Below, one piece after another: positions 35,029-44,002 of a stretch of DNA of 46,192 nucleotides (position 1 is its first letter; each line of letters starts with the position of its first letter). Source of the DNA: Bacteroidaceae bacterium (GTDB lineage: Bacteria; Bacteroidota; Bacteroidia; Bacteroidales; Bacteroidaceae). A program made the translations under genes and the position numbers. The stretch is taken from positions 1 to 46,192 of the forward strand of contig JAGASY010000063.1 in NCBI GenBank assembly GCA_017621515.1, written 5' to 3'. The notes under the pieces were generated by a model. The model was not told the DNA's origin. It ran no database searches and worked only from the letters and a program-made list of their open reading frames with translations.

Positions 35029-35967
35029 TTATTCGTTATCTTCTAATTCTTTCCGGTATTTCTTGTTTCTCGGGTGGCAATTGATGATTTCCTCTCGCAG
35101 CCTTGACGTATCAATGTGTGTGTAAATCTCGGTAGTGGCAATGGATTCGTGCCCTAACATGACCTGAATGGCTCTCAAGTTGGCTCCGCCTTCGAGAAGT
35201 GAGGTGGCGAAGCTGTGACGGAAAGTGTGTGGACTCACCGTTTTCTGTATGTTCGCCTTTTCAGCCAGTTCTTTTATCAGATGGAAGACCATGATGCGGG
35301 AAAGGTTCTTCTTGCGGTGCTTGCTGACAAATACATAGTCTTCATAGCCGGGCTTGATGTCGATTTTGTCACGATCAAGAAAATAAAGCTCCAGTTCGTG
35401 GATGGCTTTGTGCGATATGGGCACAAGCCGTTGCTTGGAACCTTTTCCCATGACTCTGATGAATTCTTCGTCGAGGAAGAGGTCGGACAGGCACAGGTTG
35501 CACAGTTCGCTGACACGCAGTCCGCAGCTGTATAATGTCTCTATGATGGCTTTGTTGCGTTGCCCTTCCGGTTGTGACAAGTCGATGGCGGCCTCTATGC
35601 GGTCAACCTCGTTGGTGGTTAGCACGTCCGGCAGATGGCGCGATTTGCTTGGGAAGTCGAGCAGTTCTGTCGGGTCAGTGTCCATGATGTCGCTTTGGAG
35701 CAGGAACTGATAGAAGCTTCTTACTCCAGAGAGAATCCTTGAAAGCGATGTGGAGTGTATTCCTATGTCGATGATTGCGGCTGAAAACTGGTGGAAGTGT
35801 TCAAGTTGTACTTCAAACGGCGAAATGTGGTCTGAGGCGATAAAGTCAAGAAATTTCTTCAGGTCGCGCATGTATGCGTCAAGTGTATGTTCGGAAAAAG
35901 ACTTCTCCAGTTTCAGATATTGATAGTATCTTCTTAATAAGATTTTCAAGTCGGGTTCGTTGTTCAT
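35029..35967 (-). CDS. xerD: Site-specific tyrosine recombinase XerD
   Basis: A 312-residue tyrosine recombinase. The N-terminal SAM-like domain covers about 1-100. All catalytic residues are visible: Arg151 (SCGLRVSEL), Lys175 (MGKGSKQR), His247 and Arg250 (HTFRHSFAT), His273 (MLGHESI) and the nucleophile Tyr282 (TTEIYTHI). With XerC-type partners it resolves chromosome dimers at dif; Bacteroidetes usually carry one XerC and one XerD. The location upstream of a GNAT gene and aroQ, transcribed away from them, matches many Bacteroidales and supports the chromosomal XerD rather than a mobile integrase. Confidence 0.92.
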   Translation of the reverse strand: MNNEPDLKILLRRYYQYLKLEKSFSEHTLDAYMRDLKKFLDFIASDHISPFEVQLEHFHQFSAAIIDIGIHSTSLSRILSGVRSFYQFLLQSDIMDTDPTELLDFPSKSRHLPDVLTTNEVDRIEAAIDLSQPEGQRNKAIIETLYSCGLRVSELCNLCLSDLFLDEEFIRVMGKGSKQRLVPISHKAIHELELYFLDRDKIDIKPGYEDYVFVSKHRKKNLSRIMVFHLIKELAEKANIQKTVSPHTFRHSFATSLLEGGANLRAIQVMLGHESIATTEIYTHIDTSRLREEIINCHPRNKKYRKELEDNE

Positions 35968-36180
35968 TCAGCAATTCTTGTTTTACAAAATCAGACAAAT
36001 GTCTGCAAATGTATTCAAAGTTTGAAGAAAAAGTGAAAAAAGGCAACGGATGTTTTCGGGCGGGTGAAAAATTGCATATCTTTCACAAAGAATAATGTTT
36101 TCCGCTTGGGCGGTGGTGCTGGAAACACGTGTGGCATCACGTTTGGACGGGATAATGATAATAATAATTGTAGTAGTTGT

Positions 36181-36651
36181 ATGAAGATACGGATAGCAGA
36201 AGAGAAAGATATTGACAGGGTTCACGGCTTACTCACTCAGGTGGGTGCGCTGCATCATGCCGGACGTCCCGATTTGTTCAGGGCCGGTGAACGTAAATAT
36301 ACGGACGAGGAGCTTAGACAGATTTTCGTGGATGCAAAGACTCCCGTGCTGGTTGCAGTGGATGATGATGACTGTGTGGTAGGTTATGCTTTTTGCATGT
36401 TTGTCCAACACAATGACAGCCATATTCTGACGGATATATGTACGCTGTATGTTGATGACATCTGTGTGGATGAAAATATGCGTGGCAGACATATCGGCAC
36501 ACTGCTTTATGACGCGGTGGTGGAACTGGCGAGGGAGCGTCGCTGCCATAATGTGACGCTCAATGTATGGTGCTGCAATGAGCCTGCCATGTCTTTTTAT
36601 GAGAAGTGCGGAATGAAGCCTCAGAAGGTGGGTATGGAAATGATTCTATGA
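36181..36651 (+). CDS. GNAT family N-acetyltransferase
   Basis: A 156-residue protein with the GNAT fold: MKIRIAEEKDIDRVHGLL (1-18), the acetyl-CoA loop in DENMRGRHIGTLLYDAVVE (about 99-117; the R-x-x-x-I-G variant of Q/RxxGxG/A) and the final NEPAMSFYEKCGMKPQK. The frame is open for 39 codons further upstream, but that stretch is Asn/Gly-rich and starts at a poor site, so the ATG at 36181 is preferred. The acceptor is unknown. aroQ follows after 25 bp and is likely co-transcribed. Confidence 0.85.
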   Translation: MKIRIAEEKDIDRVHGLLTQVGALHHAGRPDLFRAGERKYTDEELRQIFVDAKTPVLVAVDDDDCVVGYAFCMFVQHNDSHILTDICTLYVDDICVDENMRGRHIGTLLYDAVVELARERRCHNVTLNVWCCNEPAMSFYEKCGMKPQKVGMEMIL

Positions 36652-36676
36652 AGATATTCAGAAAAAGGAAACAGAT

Positions 36677-37099
36677 ATGAAGAAGATATTAATATTGAAC
36701 GGTCCCAATATCAATCTGCTCGGGAAACGTGAACCGGGCATATACGGCGCACGGGGATTTCTTGATTATTATGAGGAACTGAAATCGGAGTATCCGGATA
36801 TCCTGTTCGACTACTATCAGTCGAATGTAGAAGGCGAAATGATAAACAAAATCCATGAAGTGGGTTTTGAATGGGACGGGATTGTGCTCAATGCCGGAGC
36901 CTATACCCACACGTCAATTGCCTTGCAAGATGCCATAAGAGCGGTCACATGTCCGGTCATCGAGGTGCATATTTCCAATGTGCATAAGCGTGAGGAGTTC
37001 AGACATAAATCCATGATTTCCTGCGCCTGTGTCGGTGTGATATGCGGGTTCGGACTTGATTCTTATCGGCTTGCCGTTGAAGCACTTCTGAGAATGTGA
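36677..37099 (+). CDS. aroQ: 3-dehydroquinate dehydratase, type II
   Basis: A 140-residue enzyme that dehydrates 3-dehydroquinate in the shikimate pathway. It has the type II signature ILNGPNINLLGKREPGIYG (5-23, with the catalytic Tyr at the end), the substrate segment NAGAYTHTSIALQDAI (about 74-89) and EVHISNVHKREEFRHKS (about 98-114). Length is as usual for type II, which assembles as a dodecamer. Confidence 0.96.
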   Translation: MKKILILNGPNINLLGKREPGIYGARGFLDYYEELKSEYPDILFDYYQSNVEGEMINKIHEVGFEWDGIVLNAGAYTHTSIALQDAIRAVTCPVIEVHISNVHKREEFRHKSMISCACVGVICGFGLDSYRLAVEALLRM

Positions 37100-37184
37100 T
37101 GCTCGGTTGTCTGTGTTCTCCACACGGAGGAAACAGGATGCGGCGGTAAATTATCCTCTTTGTTGTCAGGAAAATAGATTGTTT

Positions 37185-37216
37185 TTTTCGGATAAGGGAA
37201 AAAAACAGTATCTTTG
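37185..37216 (+). promoter_or_regulatory. Promoter of pyk
   Basis: TATCTTTG (37209-37216) is an exact -7 box; T-rich sequence (TTTT at 37185-37188) replaces TTTG 20 bases upstream. The leader would be about 65 bases. Confidence 0.55.
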
Positions 37217-37287
37217 TCGGATAATACTCAATAAGATTGATTGTTTTGGTAATAAAAAGAACACATTATTAATAAAGGACTTTTATT

Positions 37288-38739
37288 ATGATGCTAAAAA
37301 AGACAAAGATTGTTGCGTCTATTTCAGACTTGCGATGTGATGTGGATTTTCTTCGTTCGTTGTTTGAAGCAGGAATGAATGTAGTGAGGATTAATACGGC
37401 TCATGCTACACCCGAGGGCATGAAGAACGTGATAGATAATGTACGCGCCGTTTCAAACCGAATAGCCATTCTTATAGACACGAAAGGTCCAGAGGTCAGA
37501 ACCACGGGGTGTGCCGAGCCAATAGAGTATGTGGCGGGCGACAAGGTGCGCATTATGGGCAATCCCGGACAGGATACTGTGAAGGACTGTATATGCGTTT
37601 CTTACCCGGATTTCGTGAAAGACCTTGAAGTAGGCAGAAAGGTGCTTTTCGATGATGGAGAGCTGTCTATGACAGTCATGGGCAAGACAGAGGAATGGCT
37701 TGAGGCGGAAGTGGATAACAACGGTGTGCTTGGAAGCCATAAGAGTGTGAATGTTCCGGGAGTAAGGATCAATCTTCCTTCGCTCACGGAGAAGGACAGA
37801 AGAAACATTGATTTTGCCATAGAGCAGAACATTGACTTCATTGCTCATTCTTTTGTGCGTAACAAGCAGGATGTGCTTGATATAAAGGAAATTCTTGATG
37901 ATCACCATAGCGATATAAAGATTATTGCGAAGATTGAGAATCAGGAAGGTGTAGATAATATAGAGGAGATTCTCGCCGTGGCTGACGGAGTGATGGTGGC
38001 TCGCGGCGATTTGGGCATAGAGGTGCGTCAGGAACTGATTCCCGGCATACAGCGTCTGCTGATAAAAAAGGCTATCGCAGCCCATAAGCCGGTGATTGTG
38101 GCGACACAGATGCTCAACAGCATGATTAAGAATCCGCGTCCGACAAGAGCGGAAGTGACAGATGTGGCAAATGCAGTGTTCAGTCGCACAGACGCTATCA
38201 TGTTGAGCGGAGAGACTGCATACGGAAAATATCCGCTTGAAGCTGTCAGAACGATGGCGACAATTGCGAAGCAGGCAGAGCAGGACTTGGCGGGAGAGTC
38301 GAACCGTATTCCGCTGCCAACGAATTGTACTGTGACTGAGTTTCTTGCCAAACAGGCGGTGAAAGCAAGTGTGAGAATGCCTATTAAGCGGATTATCACA
38401 GACTGCTACAGCGGCAGAACGGCGCGTAATCTTGCTGCTTTCCGTGGCAATGTGAAAGTGCTTGCGCTCTGCTACCGTGAGAAGGCAACCCGACAGCTCG
38501 CCTTGTCGTATGGAGTTGAGGCTGTATATCTGGAGGAACGTGATAATGGACAGGATTATTACTTCGCCGGCTTGCGTAAGCTTTTGCGCGAAGGAGTGCT
38601 TCAGCCGAGTGACTTGATTGTATATCTGAGTAGCGGTAAGAAGGGTACGCAGACTTCATTCCTTGAGATAAACAAGGTGGATGATGTGATAGAGAACGCA
38701 GAAGACTACGTGCTGCCGAACTCCAACCGTTATCTTTGA
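37288..38739 (+). CDS. pyk: Pyruvate kinase
   Basis: A 483-residue enzyme that makes pyruvate and ATP from phosphoenolpyruvate and ADP in glycolysis. The barrel starts TKIVASISDLRC, with MNVVRINTAH (about 30-39) and DTKGPEVRTTG (about 63-73). The catalytic segment IIAKIENQEGVDNIEEIL is near 211, with VMVARGDLGIEV near 234 and ATQMLNSMIKNPRPTRAEVTD near 270. The B domain lies at about 73-160 and the C-terminal regulatory domain begins near 340. Two ATG codons in a row (37288, 37291) are both possible. No mutated active-site residue was seen. Confidence 0.95.
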   Translation: MMLKKTKIVASISDLRCDVDFLRSLFEAGMNVVRINTAHATPEGMKNVIDNVRAVSNRIAILIDTKGPEVRTTGCAEPIEYVAGDKVRIMGNPGQDTVKDCICVSYPDFVKDLEVGRKVLFDDGELSMTVMGKTEEWLEAEVDNNGVLGSHKSVNVPGVRINLPSLTEKDRRNIDFAIEQNIDFIAHSFVRNKQDVLDIKEILDDHHSDIKIIAKIENQEGVDNIEEILAVADGVMVARGDLGIEVRQELIPGIQRLLIKKAIAAHKPVIVATQMLNSMIKNPRPTRAEVTDVANAVFSRTDAIMLSGETAYGKYPLEAVRTMATIAKQAEQDLAGESNRIPLPTNCTVTEFLAKQAVKASVRMPIKRIITDCYSGRTARNLAAFRGNVKVLALCYREKATRQLALSYGVEAVYLEERDNGQDYYFAGLRKLLREGVLQPSDLIVYLSSGKKGTQTSFLEINKVDDVIENAEDYVLPNSNRYL

Positions 38740-38747
38740 TGCGGTGA

Positions 38748-38770
38748 GCCGGCAGTTTGCCGGCTTTGTG
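38748..38770 (+). terminator. Hairpin after pyk
   Basis: GCCGGCA (38748-38754) pairs with TGCCGGC (38758-38764), a perfect 7-bp stem with a tight loop; only a short T run follows, so termination may be partial. Confidence 0.45.
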
Positions 38771-38798
38771 GAATGTGCAGTTTTAAAGATTTATAAAT

Positions 38799-39449
38799 AT
38801 GACCGAAACCGAACAGCTGGACGAGTATATTCTGGCTCACATAGATGAGGAGGGTGAGTACCTGCATCGTCTTTATAGAGCGACGCATGTCAAGCTCCTT
38901 TATGGCAGGATGGCGAGCGGGCATCTTCAGGGACGTCTGTTGAAGATGTTTGTGAAGATGGTGCGTCCGAAGAATATTCTGGAAATCGGAACCTATAGCG
39001 GTTACTCGGCTTTGTGTCTCGCCGAAGGGCTGGAGGACGGAGGAATGCTTCATACCTTTGAAATCAATGATGAACAGGAGGATTTTACTCGTCCGTGGTT
39101 TGAGAACTCGGAATATTCCGATAAGATAGTCATGCATATCGGAGATGCTCTGGAGCTTGTTCCCGGACTGGATGTGGTGTTTGATTTGGCTTTCATCGAT
39201 GGCGATAAGCGTAAGTATGTGGAGTATTACGATATGGTCATGGAGTGCCTGTCGCCGGGAGGATATATCCTTGCGGACAATACGCTGTGGGACGGTCATG
39301 TGCTGGAGACTCCTCCGATAAAAGACGCTCAGACGCGCGGAATAATGGCTTTCAATGATTATGTCGCAAAGGACGACAGGGTGGAGAAGGTTATTCTGCC
39401 GTTGAGAGATGGGCTGACGATTATAAGAAAAAAAGAAAAAGCCGAATAG
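38799..39449 (+). CDS. O-methyltransferase (family 3, catechol type)
   Basis: A 216-residue SAM-dependent methyltransferase of the class I fold. The SAM site ILEIGTYSGYSALCLAEGL lies near 65-84, followed by HTFEINDEQEDF (about 89) and the metal-binding DLAFIDGDKRKYVEYYD (about 130-146) with DNTLWDGHV (about 166), as in caffeoyl-CoA/catechol O-methyltransferases. The acceptor is unknown. rbfA follows after 65 bp. Confidence 0.9.
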   Translation: MTETEQLDEYILAHIDEEGEYLHRLYRATHVKLLYGRMASGHLQGRLLKMFVKMVRPKNILEIGTYSGYSALCLAEGLEDGGMLHTFEINDEQEDFTRPWFENSEYSDKIVMHIGDALELVPGLDVVFDLAFIDGDKRKYVEYYDMVMECLSPGGYILADNTLWDGHVLETPPIKDAQTRGIMAFNDYVAKDDRVEKVILPLRDGLTIIRKKEKAE

Positions 39450-39514
39450 TTCATATACTTGTACCTGCATGTCGCTTTGGTGCGGAATATGTAAAGGCAG
39501 TAATTATAGATAAT

Positions 39515-39886
39515 ATGGAAACAACAAGACAAAGTAAGATTGCACGTCTTATTCAGAAAGACTTAAGTAATATATTTCAGGCGCAGACTCGCCAGATGAG
39601 AGGAGTGCTTGTTTCTGTCAGTGTGGTGAGGGTAAGTCCTGATTTAAGTGTGGCAAAAGTGTATCTTAGTATTTTCCCTTCGTCTCGTGCTGAAGAAATC
39701 ATTAAGAACGTGAATGATAACATGAAGCAGATACGTTACGAGCTTGGTACATTGGAACGTCATCAGTTGCGGATTATTCCGGAACTCAAGTTCTTTATTG
39801 ATGACTCACTTGATTATATTGAGAACATAGACCGTCTTCTTAATACCGCAAAGGCAAGTGACGACGCTGAGGTCTCTAATGATTGA
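39515..39886 (+). CDS. rbfA: 30S ribosome-binding factor A
   Basis: A 123-residue KH-domain protein needed for late maturation of the 30S subunit and for cold adaptation. Visible are QSKIARLIQKDLSNIF (6-21), SVVRVSPDLSVAKVYLSIFP (about 36-55) and RIIPELKFFIDDSLDYIENI (about 88-107), the family's KH-type end with the DDSLxYxxxI pattern. An acidic tail follows. Its stop TGA overlaps the ATG of the next frame (39886), suggesting translational coupling. Confidence 0.94.
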   Translation: METTRQSKIARLIQKDLSNIFQAQTRQMRGVLVSVSVVRVSPDLSVAKVYLSIFPSSRAEEIIKNVNDNMKQIRYELGTLERHQLRIIPELKFFIDDSLDYIENIDRLLNTAKASDDAEVSND

Positions 39887-39894
39887 TGCCGATA

Positions 39895-41127
39895 ATGAAC
39901 TTTCCGTTTTACATCGCAAGAAGGTATCTTCTTTCCAAGAAGTCGCATCATGCCATAAATGTAATCTCTGCCATATCTGTATGCGGAGTGACTGTTGCGA
40001 CTGCTGCACTTGTCTGTATATTGTCTGTTTTTAACGGATTTCAGGACATGATTGCGGAGCTTTTCACAGCATTCGATCCGCAGTTGAAGGTGCTGCCTGC
40101 TGAAGGAAAGTTTATGGCATCCGACGAGCCGGAGCTTGAGAATCTGAAAAAATGTGACTTTATATCAGTATATACGGAAACACTGGAAGACAATGCGCTG
40201 TTGGTGATGAACAATCGTCAGGTCATGGCAACGATAAAAGGTGTAAGTGACAATTTTGACGAACAGGCGGACATTGGTAAGATTCTGTACGGAGGAGGAG
40301 TTTTTCAGCTGCATGTGGATGTGATAGACTATGGTGTGTTGGGCATAAATCTTCTGATGCAACTTGGTGTGGGTACTGACTTTACATCGCCTATTCAGGT
40401 ATATGCACCCAGAAAAGGGAAGAACATCAATCTGAACGATCCGCGCGAAAGCTTTAACGAAGAGGAACTTTATTCTCCCAAAGTAGGCTTTATGGTGAAG
40501 CAGAGTAAATACGACTCTAATTATGCCATCACATCTTTGGCTTTTGCGCGTCGTCTGTTTGAAAGGCAGGGATATGTTTCGGCTGTGGAATTGAAGCTTG
40601 CAGAGGGCATAGATACTGAAGAAGCAAAGAAGAATATCCGGAATCTGTTAGGAAAGAAATATAAGGTTCTGGACAGATATGAACAGCAGGAGGATACTTT
40701 CAAGATTATGAAAATAGAGAAGCTTATTTCATACATCTTTCTCACGTTCATATTGCTGGTGGCATGTTTCAATATCATCGGTTCTTTGTCCATGCTTGTT
40801 GTTGACAAGAAGAAGGATGTGCAGACGTTGCGCAATCTCGGGGCTGATGACGGACAGATAGCAAACATCTTCTTGATTGAAGGGCGGATGATTGCAGTCA
40901 TTGGAGCCGTTGCAGGTATTGTGATAGGGCTTGCGCTGTGTCTGGTACAGCAGAACTTCGGAATCATCAAGTTTGGGTCTTCTGCCGGCAATTATATTAT
41001 AGATGCTTATCCTGTGAGTGTACATATCGCAGATATTATCGTGGTATTTATCACAGTACTTGTTGTCGGTTTCCTTTCTGTGTGGTATCCGATAAGGTAT
41101 CTGAGCAGAAAATTTACGGCAGAGTAA
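39895..41127 (+). CDS. FtsX-like permease (LolC/LolE-type ABC subunit)
   Basis: A 410-residue inner-membrane protein with the MacB/LolE architecture: helix 1 near residues 20-45 (AISVCGVTVATAALVCILSVFNGFQ region), a large periplasmic domain (about 46-270), then three helices. The FtsX core is near 280-400 (LVACFNIIGSLSMLVVDKKK, LRNLGADDGQIANIFLIEG and LSVWYPIRYLSRK). Bacteroidales copies lie next to rbfA. It probably works with an ATPase encoded elsewhere in lipoprotein release or export; this is inferred from the family. The start at 39895 gives the family N-terminus MNFPFYIARRYL; 39886 is the alternative. Confidence 0.87.
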   Translation: MNFPFYIARRYLLSKKSHHAINVISAISVCGVTVATAALVCILSVFNGFQDMIAELFTAFDPQLKVLPAEGKFMASDEPELENLKKCDFISVYTETLEDNALLVMNNRQVMATIKGVSDNFDEQADIGKILYGGGVFQLHVDVIDYGVLGINLLMQLGVGTDFTSPIQVYAPRKGKNINLNDPRESFNEEELYSPKVGFMVKQSKYDSNYAITSLAFARRLFERQGYVSAVELKLAEGIDTEEAKKNIRNLLGKKYKVLDRYEQQEDTFKIMKIEKLISYIFLTFILLVACFNIIGSLSMLVVDKKKDVQTLRNLGADDGQIANIFLIEGRMIAVIGAVAGIVIGLALCLVQQNFGIIKFGSSAGNYIIDAYPVSVHIADIIVVFITVLVVGFLSVWYPIRYLSRKFTAE

Positions 41128-41211
41128 ATGTGGTTTTCCTGCTGCTGTTATGGAATCGTTGTTGAATTGGAATTGAAATACTTATTATAACACAAATTTA
41201 AATCATAAAAA

Positions 41212-42909
41212 ATGGACAAGAAAATTTATCTTTTGCTTCCCGCTGCATCTGCATTGTTGCTGGTAAGCTGTGGTAAGATGGGAAAGTTCTCATCTGATGA
41301 TTTTACTGTTACTCCGACTCCGTTGGAGTACGTTGCCGGTGAGGTGCCTGCAACTATTAGTGCGAGTGTACCTGCAAAATTCATGAATAAGAAGGCTGTG
41401 GTTACTTGTACTCCTGTGTTGAAATGGGATGGTGGACAGAAGGTTGGTGCAAGTGCTACTTTCCAAGGCGAGAAGGTGGAGGCCAACAATCAGGTTATTT
41501 CCTACAAGAATGGCGGACATGCTACAATGAGAACAAGCTTCCCATACGAGGAAGGAATGGAGAAGAGTGAATTGTGGATGACTTTTGATGCAAAGAAGGG
41601 CAAGAAGACAGTCAAGCTTCCGGATGTTAAGATTGGATATGGAGTGAACAGTACTTCTGCTCTTGTGGCAAAGGCTATTAAGACTGGTAATAATGGTGTG
41701 GCGAGCGATAATTTCAGCCGCGTAATTAATCAGAAGCAGGCTGCTACAATTAAGTTCCTTATTTCGCAGGCAAACTTGCGCGGAAGTGAGCTCAACAGCC
41801 AGAATGTGAAAGACTTCATTGAAACACTCAAGAATATAAAGTCTGACGAGGAAAGCCTTGTGCTGAATAATATCGAGATTAGTGCATACGCTTCTCCAGA
41901 CGGAAGATATGGTTTCAATGAGAAATTAGCAGAGAGACGTGGACAGACTTCAGAAGGTTTTGTAAACCAGCAGTTGAAGAAAACAAAGCTGACTACGGAT
42001 GTGGATACAAAATATACAGCTGAGGACTGGGAAGGATTCCAAGAGCTTGTGTCACAGTCTAACCTTAAAGACAAGGATCTCATTCTCCGTGTTCTTTCTA
42101 TGTACAGTGATCCGGAACAGCGTGAACAGGAAATAAAGAATATTGCTACTGTATATAAAGAGCTTGCTGACGCAGTAATGCCGGAGTTGCGCCGTGCACG
42201 TATGATTATCAATTATGATGTTATAGGTCGTTCTGATGAAGAAATCCTTAAGACATTCAGTGAGGCTCCGGGCAAACTGAGCGTTGAGGAGTTGGTTTAT
42301 GCAGGAAATGTACTTGCTACATCTGATGCACAGAAAGAGGAAATATTCAAGAAGACAGCAGAGATTTATCCTAAAGACTTCCGTGCATACAACAATCTTG
42401 CTGACATTGCTATGCGTCGTGGTGATAACGACACAGCACAGAGCTATCTTCGTAAGGCTTTGTCGCTTGATGCCAACGCTGCAGAAGCAAATACAAACCT
42501 CGGAATCATTGCTTTGCAGAACGGTGCTATAAAGGATGCTGAAGTATATCTTGCAAAAGGTGCTAATTCAAAGAATACGGATGAGGCTCTTGGAAACCTT
42601 TACATTGCACAGGGCAAGTACAATCTCGCTGCAAATAAGCTTCAGAGTGTAAATACCAACAGTGCTGCGCTTTCTCAGATTCTTTCTCAGGACTATGCTG
42701 CTGCAAAGTCTTCTCTTGAGAAAATCAAGAATGCAGATGCTACAACCTATTATCTTAAGGCTGTTCTTGCTGCTCGTATGAACAATAAGGCTGATGTTGC
42801 ATCAAACCTTGGCAAAGCCATAAGCCTTGACCGCTCGTATGCTAAGAGAGCTGCTAACGATGTGGAATTTGCTAACTATGCAGCTGTTATTAAGGATATT
42901 GTAAAATAA
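41212..42909 (+). CDS. TPR-containing lipoprotein with an OmpA-like region
   Basis: A 565-residue lipoprotein (signal ending LLLVS, then Cys20). Residues about 25-155 form a beta-rich N-terminal part. At about 160-335 an OmpA/MotB-like region includes LNNIEISAYASPDGRYGFNE (about 222-241) followed by LAERRG, which recalls the peptidoglycan-binding loop. From about 360 tetratricopeptide repeats occur (AYNNLADIAMRRGDNDTAQS, AEANTNLGIIALQNG, ALGNLYIAQGKYNL). It is likely anchored to the outer membrane and faces the periplasm. Its function is unknown, but it is a recurrent Bacteroidales architecture. The following lipoprotein gene lies 43 bp away. Confidence 0.85.
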   Translation: MDKKIYLLLPAASALLLVSCGKMGKFSSDDFTVTPTPLEYVAGEVPATISASVPAKFMNKKAVVTCTPVLKWDGGQKVGASATFQGEKVEANNQVISYKNGGHATMRTSFPYEEGMEKSELWMTFDAKKGKKTVKLPDVKIGYGVNSTSALVAKAIKTGNNGVASDNFSRVINQKQAATIKFLISQANLRGSELNSQNVKDFIETLKNIKSDEESLVLNNIEISAYASPDGRYGFNEKLAERRGQTSEGFVNQQLKKTKLTTDVDTKYTAEDWEGFQELVSQSNLKDKDLILRVLSMYSDPEQREQEIKNIATVYKELADAVMPELRRARMIINYDVIGRSDEEILKTFSEAPGKLSVEELVYAGNVLATSDAQKEEIFKKTAEIYPKDFRAYNNLADIAMRRGDNDTAQSYLRKALSLDANAAEANTNLGIIALQNGAIKDAEVYLAKGANSKNTDEALGNLYIAQGKYNLAANKLQSVNTNSAALSQILSQDYAAAKSSLEKIKNADATTYYLKAVLAARMNNKADVASNLGKAISLDRSYAKRAANDVEFANYAAVIKDIVK

Positions 42910-42952
42910 AAGATATTTTGTCTGAGAGTCACTTACAAGATATTTCAATAAA

Positions 42953-43972
42953 GTGAAGAACTTGATAAACATATCACTGATGATGTCGCTGGTCGCACTC
43001 CTGCTTGCAGGGTGCGATTCCGGCGGCTCTTCTTTTAAAATAAAAGGCTCTTTCCGCGATATGAAAGCGGGAAACTTGTATATATATAATAAGGAAAGCG
43101 GGACGGAACGATTTGACACCATCACAATTAAAGATGGAGAGTTTGTCTATGGCGGTACGGCGCAAGAGCCTACTCCTTATATATTGGTGTTTCCTAATGG
43201 AGTGGAGCAGGTGATTTTTGTCAATGGCGGTGAGGAACTTCGATATGAAGCGGCTGCTAACGATCTTAAGAACTATGTGGTGAACGGCAGCGAGATTAAT
43301 AAGCTCATGAATAAGTTTCGTAGAGAGACTTTCAATCTGAATAACGAGGAAACCCAAAAGGTGGCAGGTAAATATATCATGCAGAATCCGGCATCTCCTG
43401 TTGCGATTTATCTTTTTGAGCGATATTTCGTACAGAAGTATCCATCTGTTGACAAATCTTTCACCGTGATGCTTGATACACTTAAGGCAAGCCAGCCGAA
43501 GAATCGGTTTCTGATGAAACTGGAAGGTGATATAAAATACTTGAAACGAGGGGAGAAAGGAAAAAAGATTCCTGAATTGAAACTGGAAAACAAGGACAAG
43601 AAGGAAATCGATTTGCGCCAGACCGGAACAGAGTGGACGCTTTTGGTTTTCTGGACAACATGGATGGATGATGGCTATAGCTTTAATGATTATATCCAGC
43701 GAGAGTATGATAAATATAAAGCAGACAAACAATTGAGTATTATTTCCATATCACTTGATACAGAAATCTATAAATGGGAAAATATGGTGAAGAGTGATAC
43801 CGTAGGCATTGAACATTGTTGTGACGGACGTGCATGGGACTCACCTGTTGTCAAAAAGCTTGGTGTTGCTGTTCTTCCGTATTATATACTTGTTGACAAG
43901 AAGCATAATATAGTGGCAAAGGGAACTTCGGTTTCTCATTTGGCAGACGATTTGAAGAAATATATTAAATAA
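42953..43972 (+). CDS. DUF4369/thioredoxin-fold lipoprotein lacking the CxxC
   Basis: A 339-residue lipoprotein that starts at GTG, with a signal ending LLLAG then Cys21. Residues about 25-130 are DUF4369-like (FKIKGSFRDMKAGNLYIYNK, then VNGGEELRYE). From about 205 a thioredoxin fold of the TlpA/AhpC type follows: IPELKLENKDKKEIDL, then WTLLVFWTTWMDDGYSF at 228-244, where family members have WCxxC. Both cysteines are replaced, by Met and Gly. The cis-Pro loop AVLPYYILVDKK near 311 is kept. It is thus unlikely to be a disulfide reductase and may have kept only a binding or structural role (inference). Confidence 0.85.
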   Translation: MKNLINISLMMSLVALLLAGCDSGGSSFKIKGSFRDMKAGNLYIYNKESGTERFDTITIKDGEFVYGGTAQEPTPYILVFPNGVEQVIFVNGGEELRYEAAANDLKNYVVNGSEINKLMNKFRRETFNLNNEETQKVAGKYIMQNPASPVAIYLFERYFVQKYPSVDKSFTVMLDTLKASQPKNRFLMKLEGDIKYLKRGEKGKKIPELKLENKDKKEIDLRQTGTEWTLLVFWTTWMDDGYSFNDYIQREYDKYKADKQLSIISISLDTEIYKWENMVKSDTVGIEHCCDGRAWDSPVVKKLGVAVLPYYILVDKKHNIVAKGTSVSHLADDLKKYIK

Positions 43973-44002
43973 GCAGAATAAACAATCTAATACTTACATT
44001 TC

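Noticed and set aside
35029..35967. The tyrosine recombinase as integrase of a mobile element or phase-variation invertase
   Set aside because: Its length, neighbours (GNAT gene and aroQ) and sequence match the housekeeping XerD. No attachment sites or invertible promoters were seen next to it.
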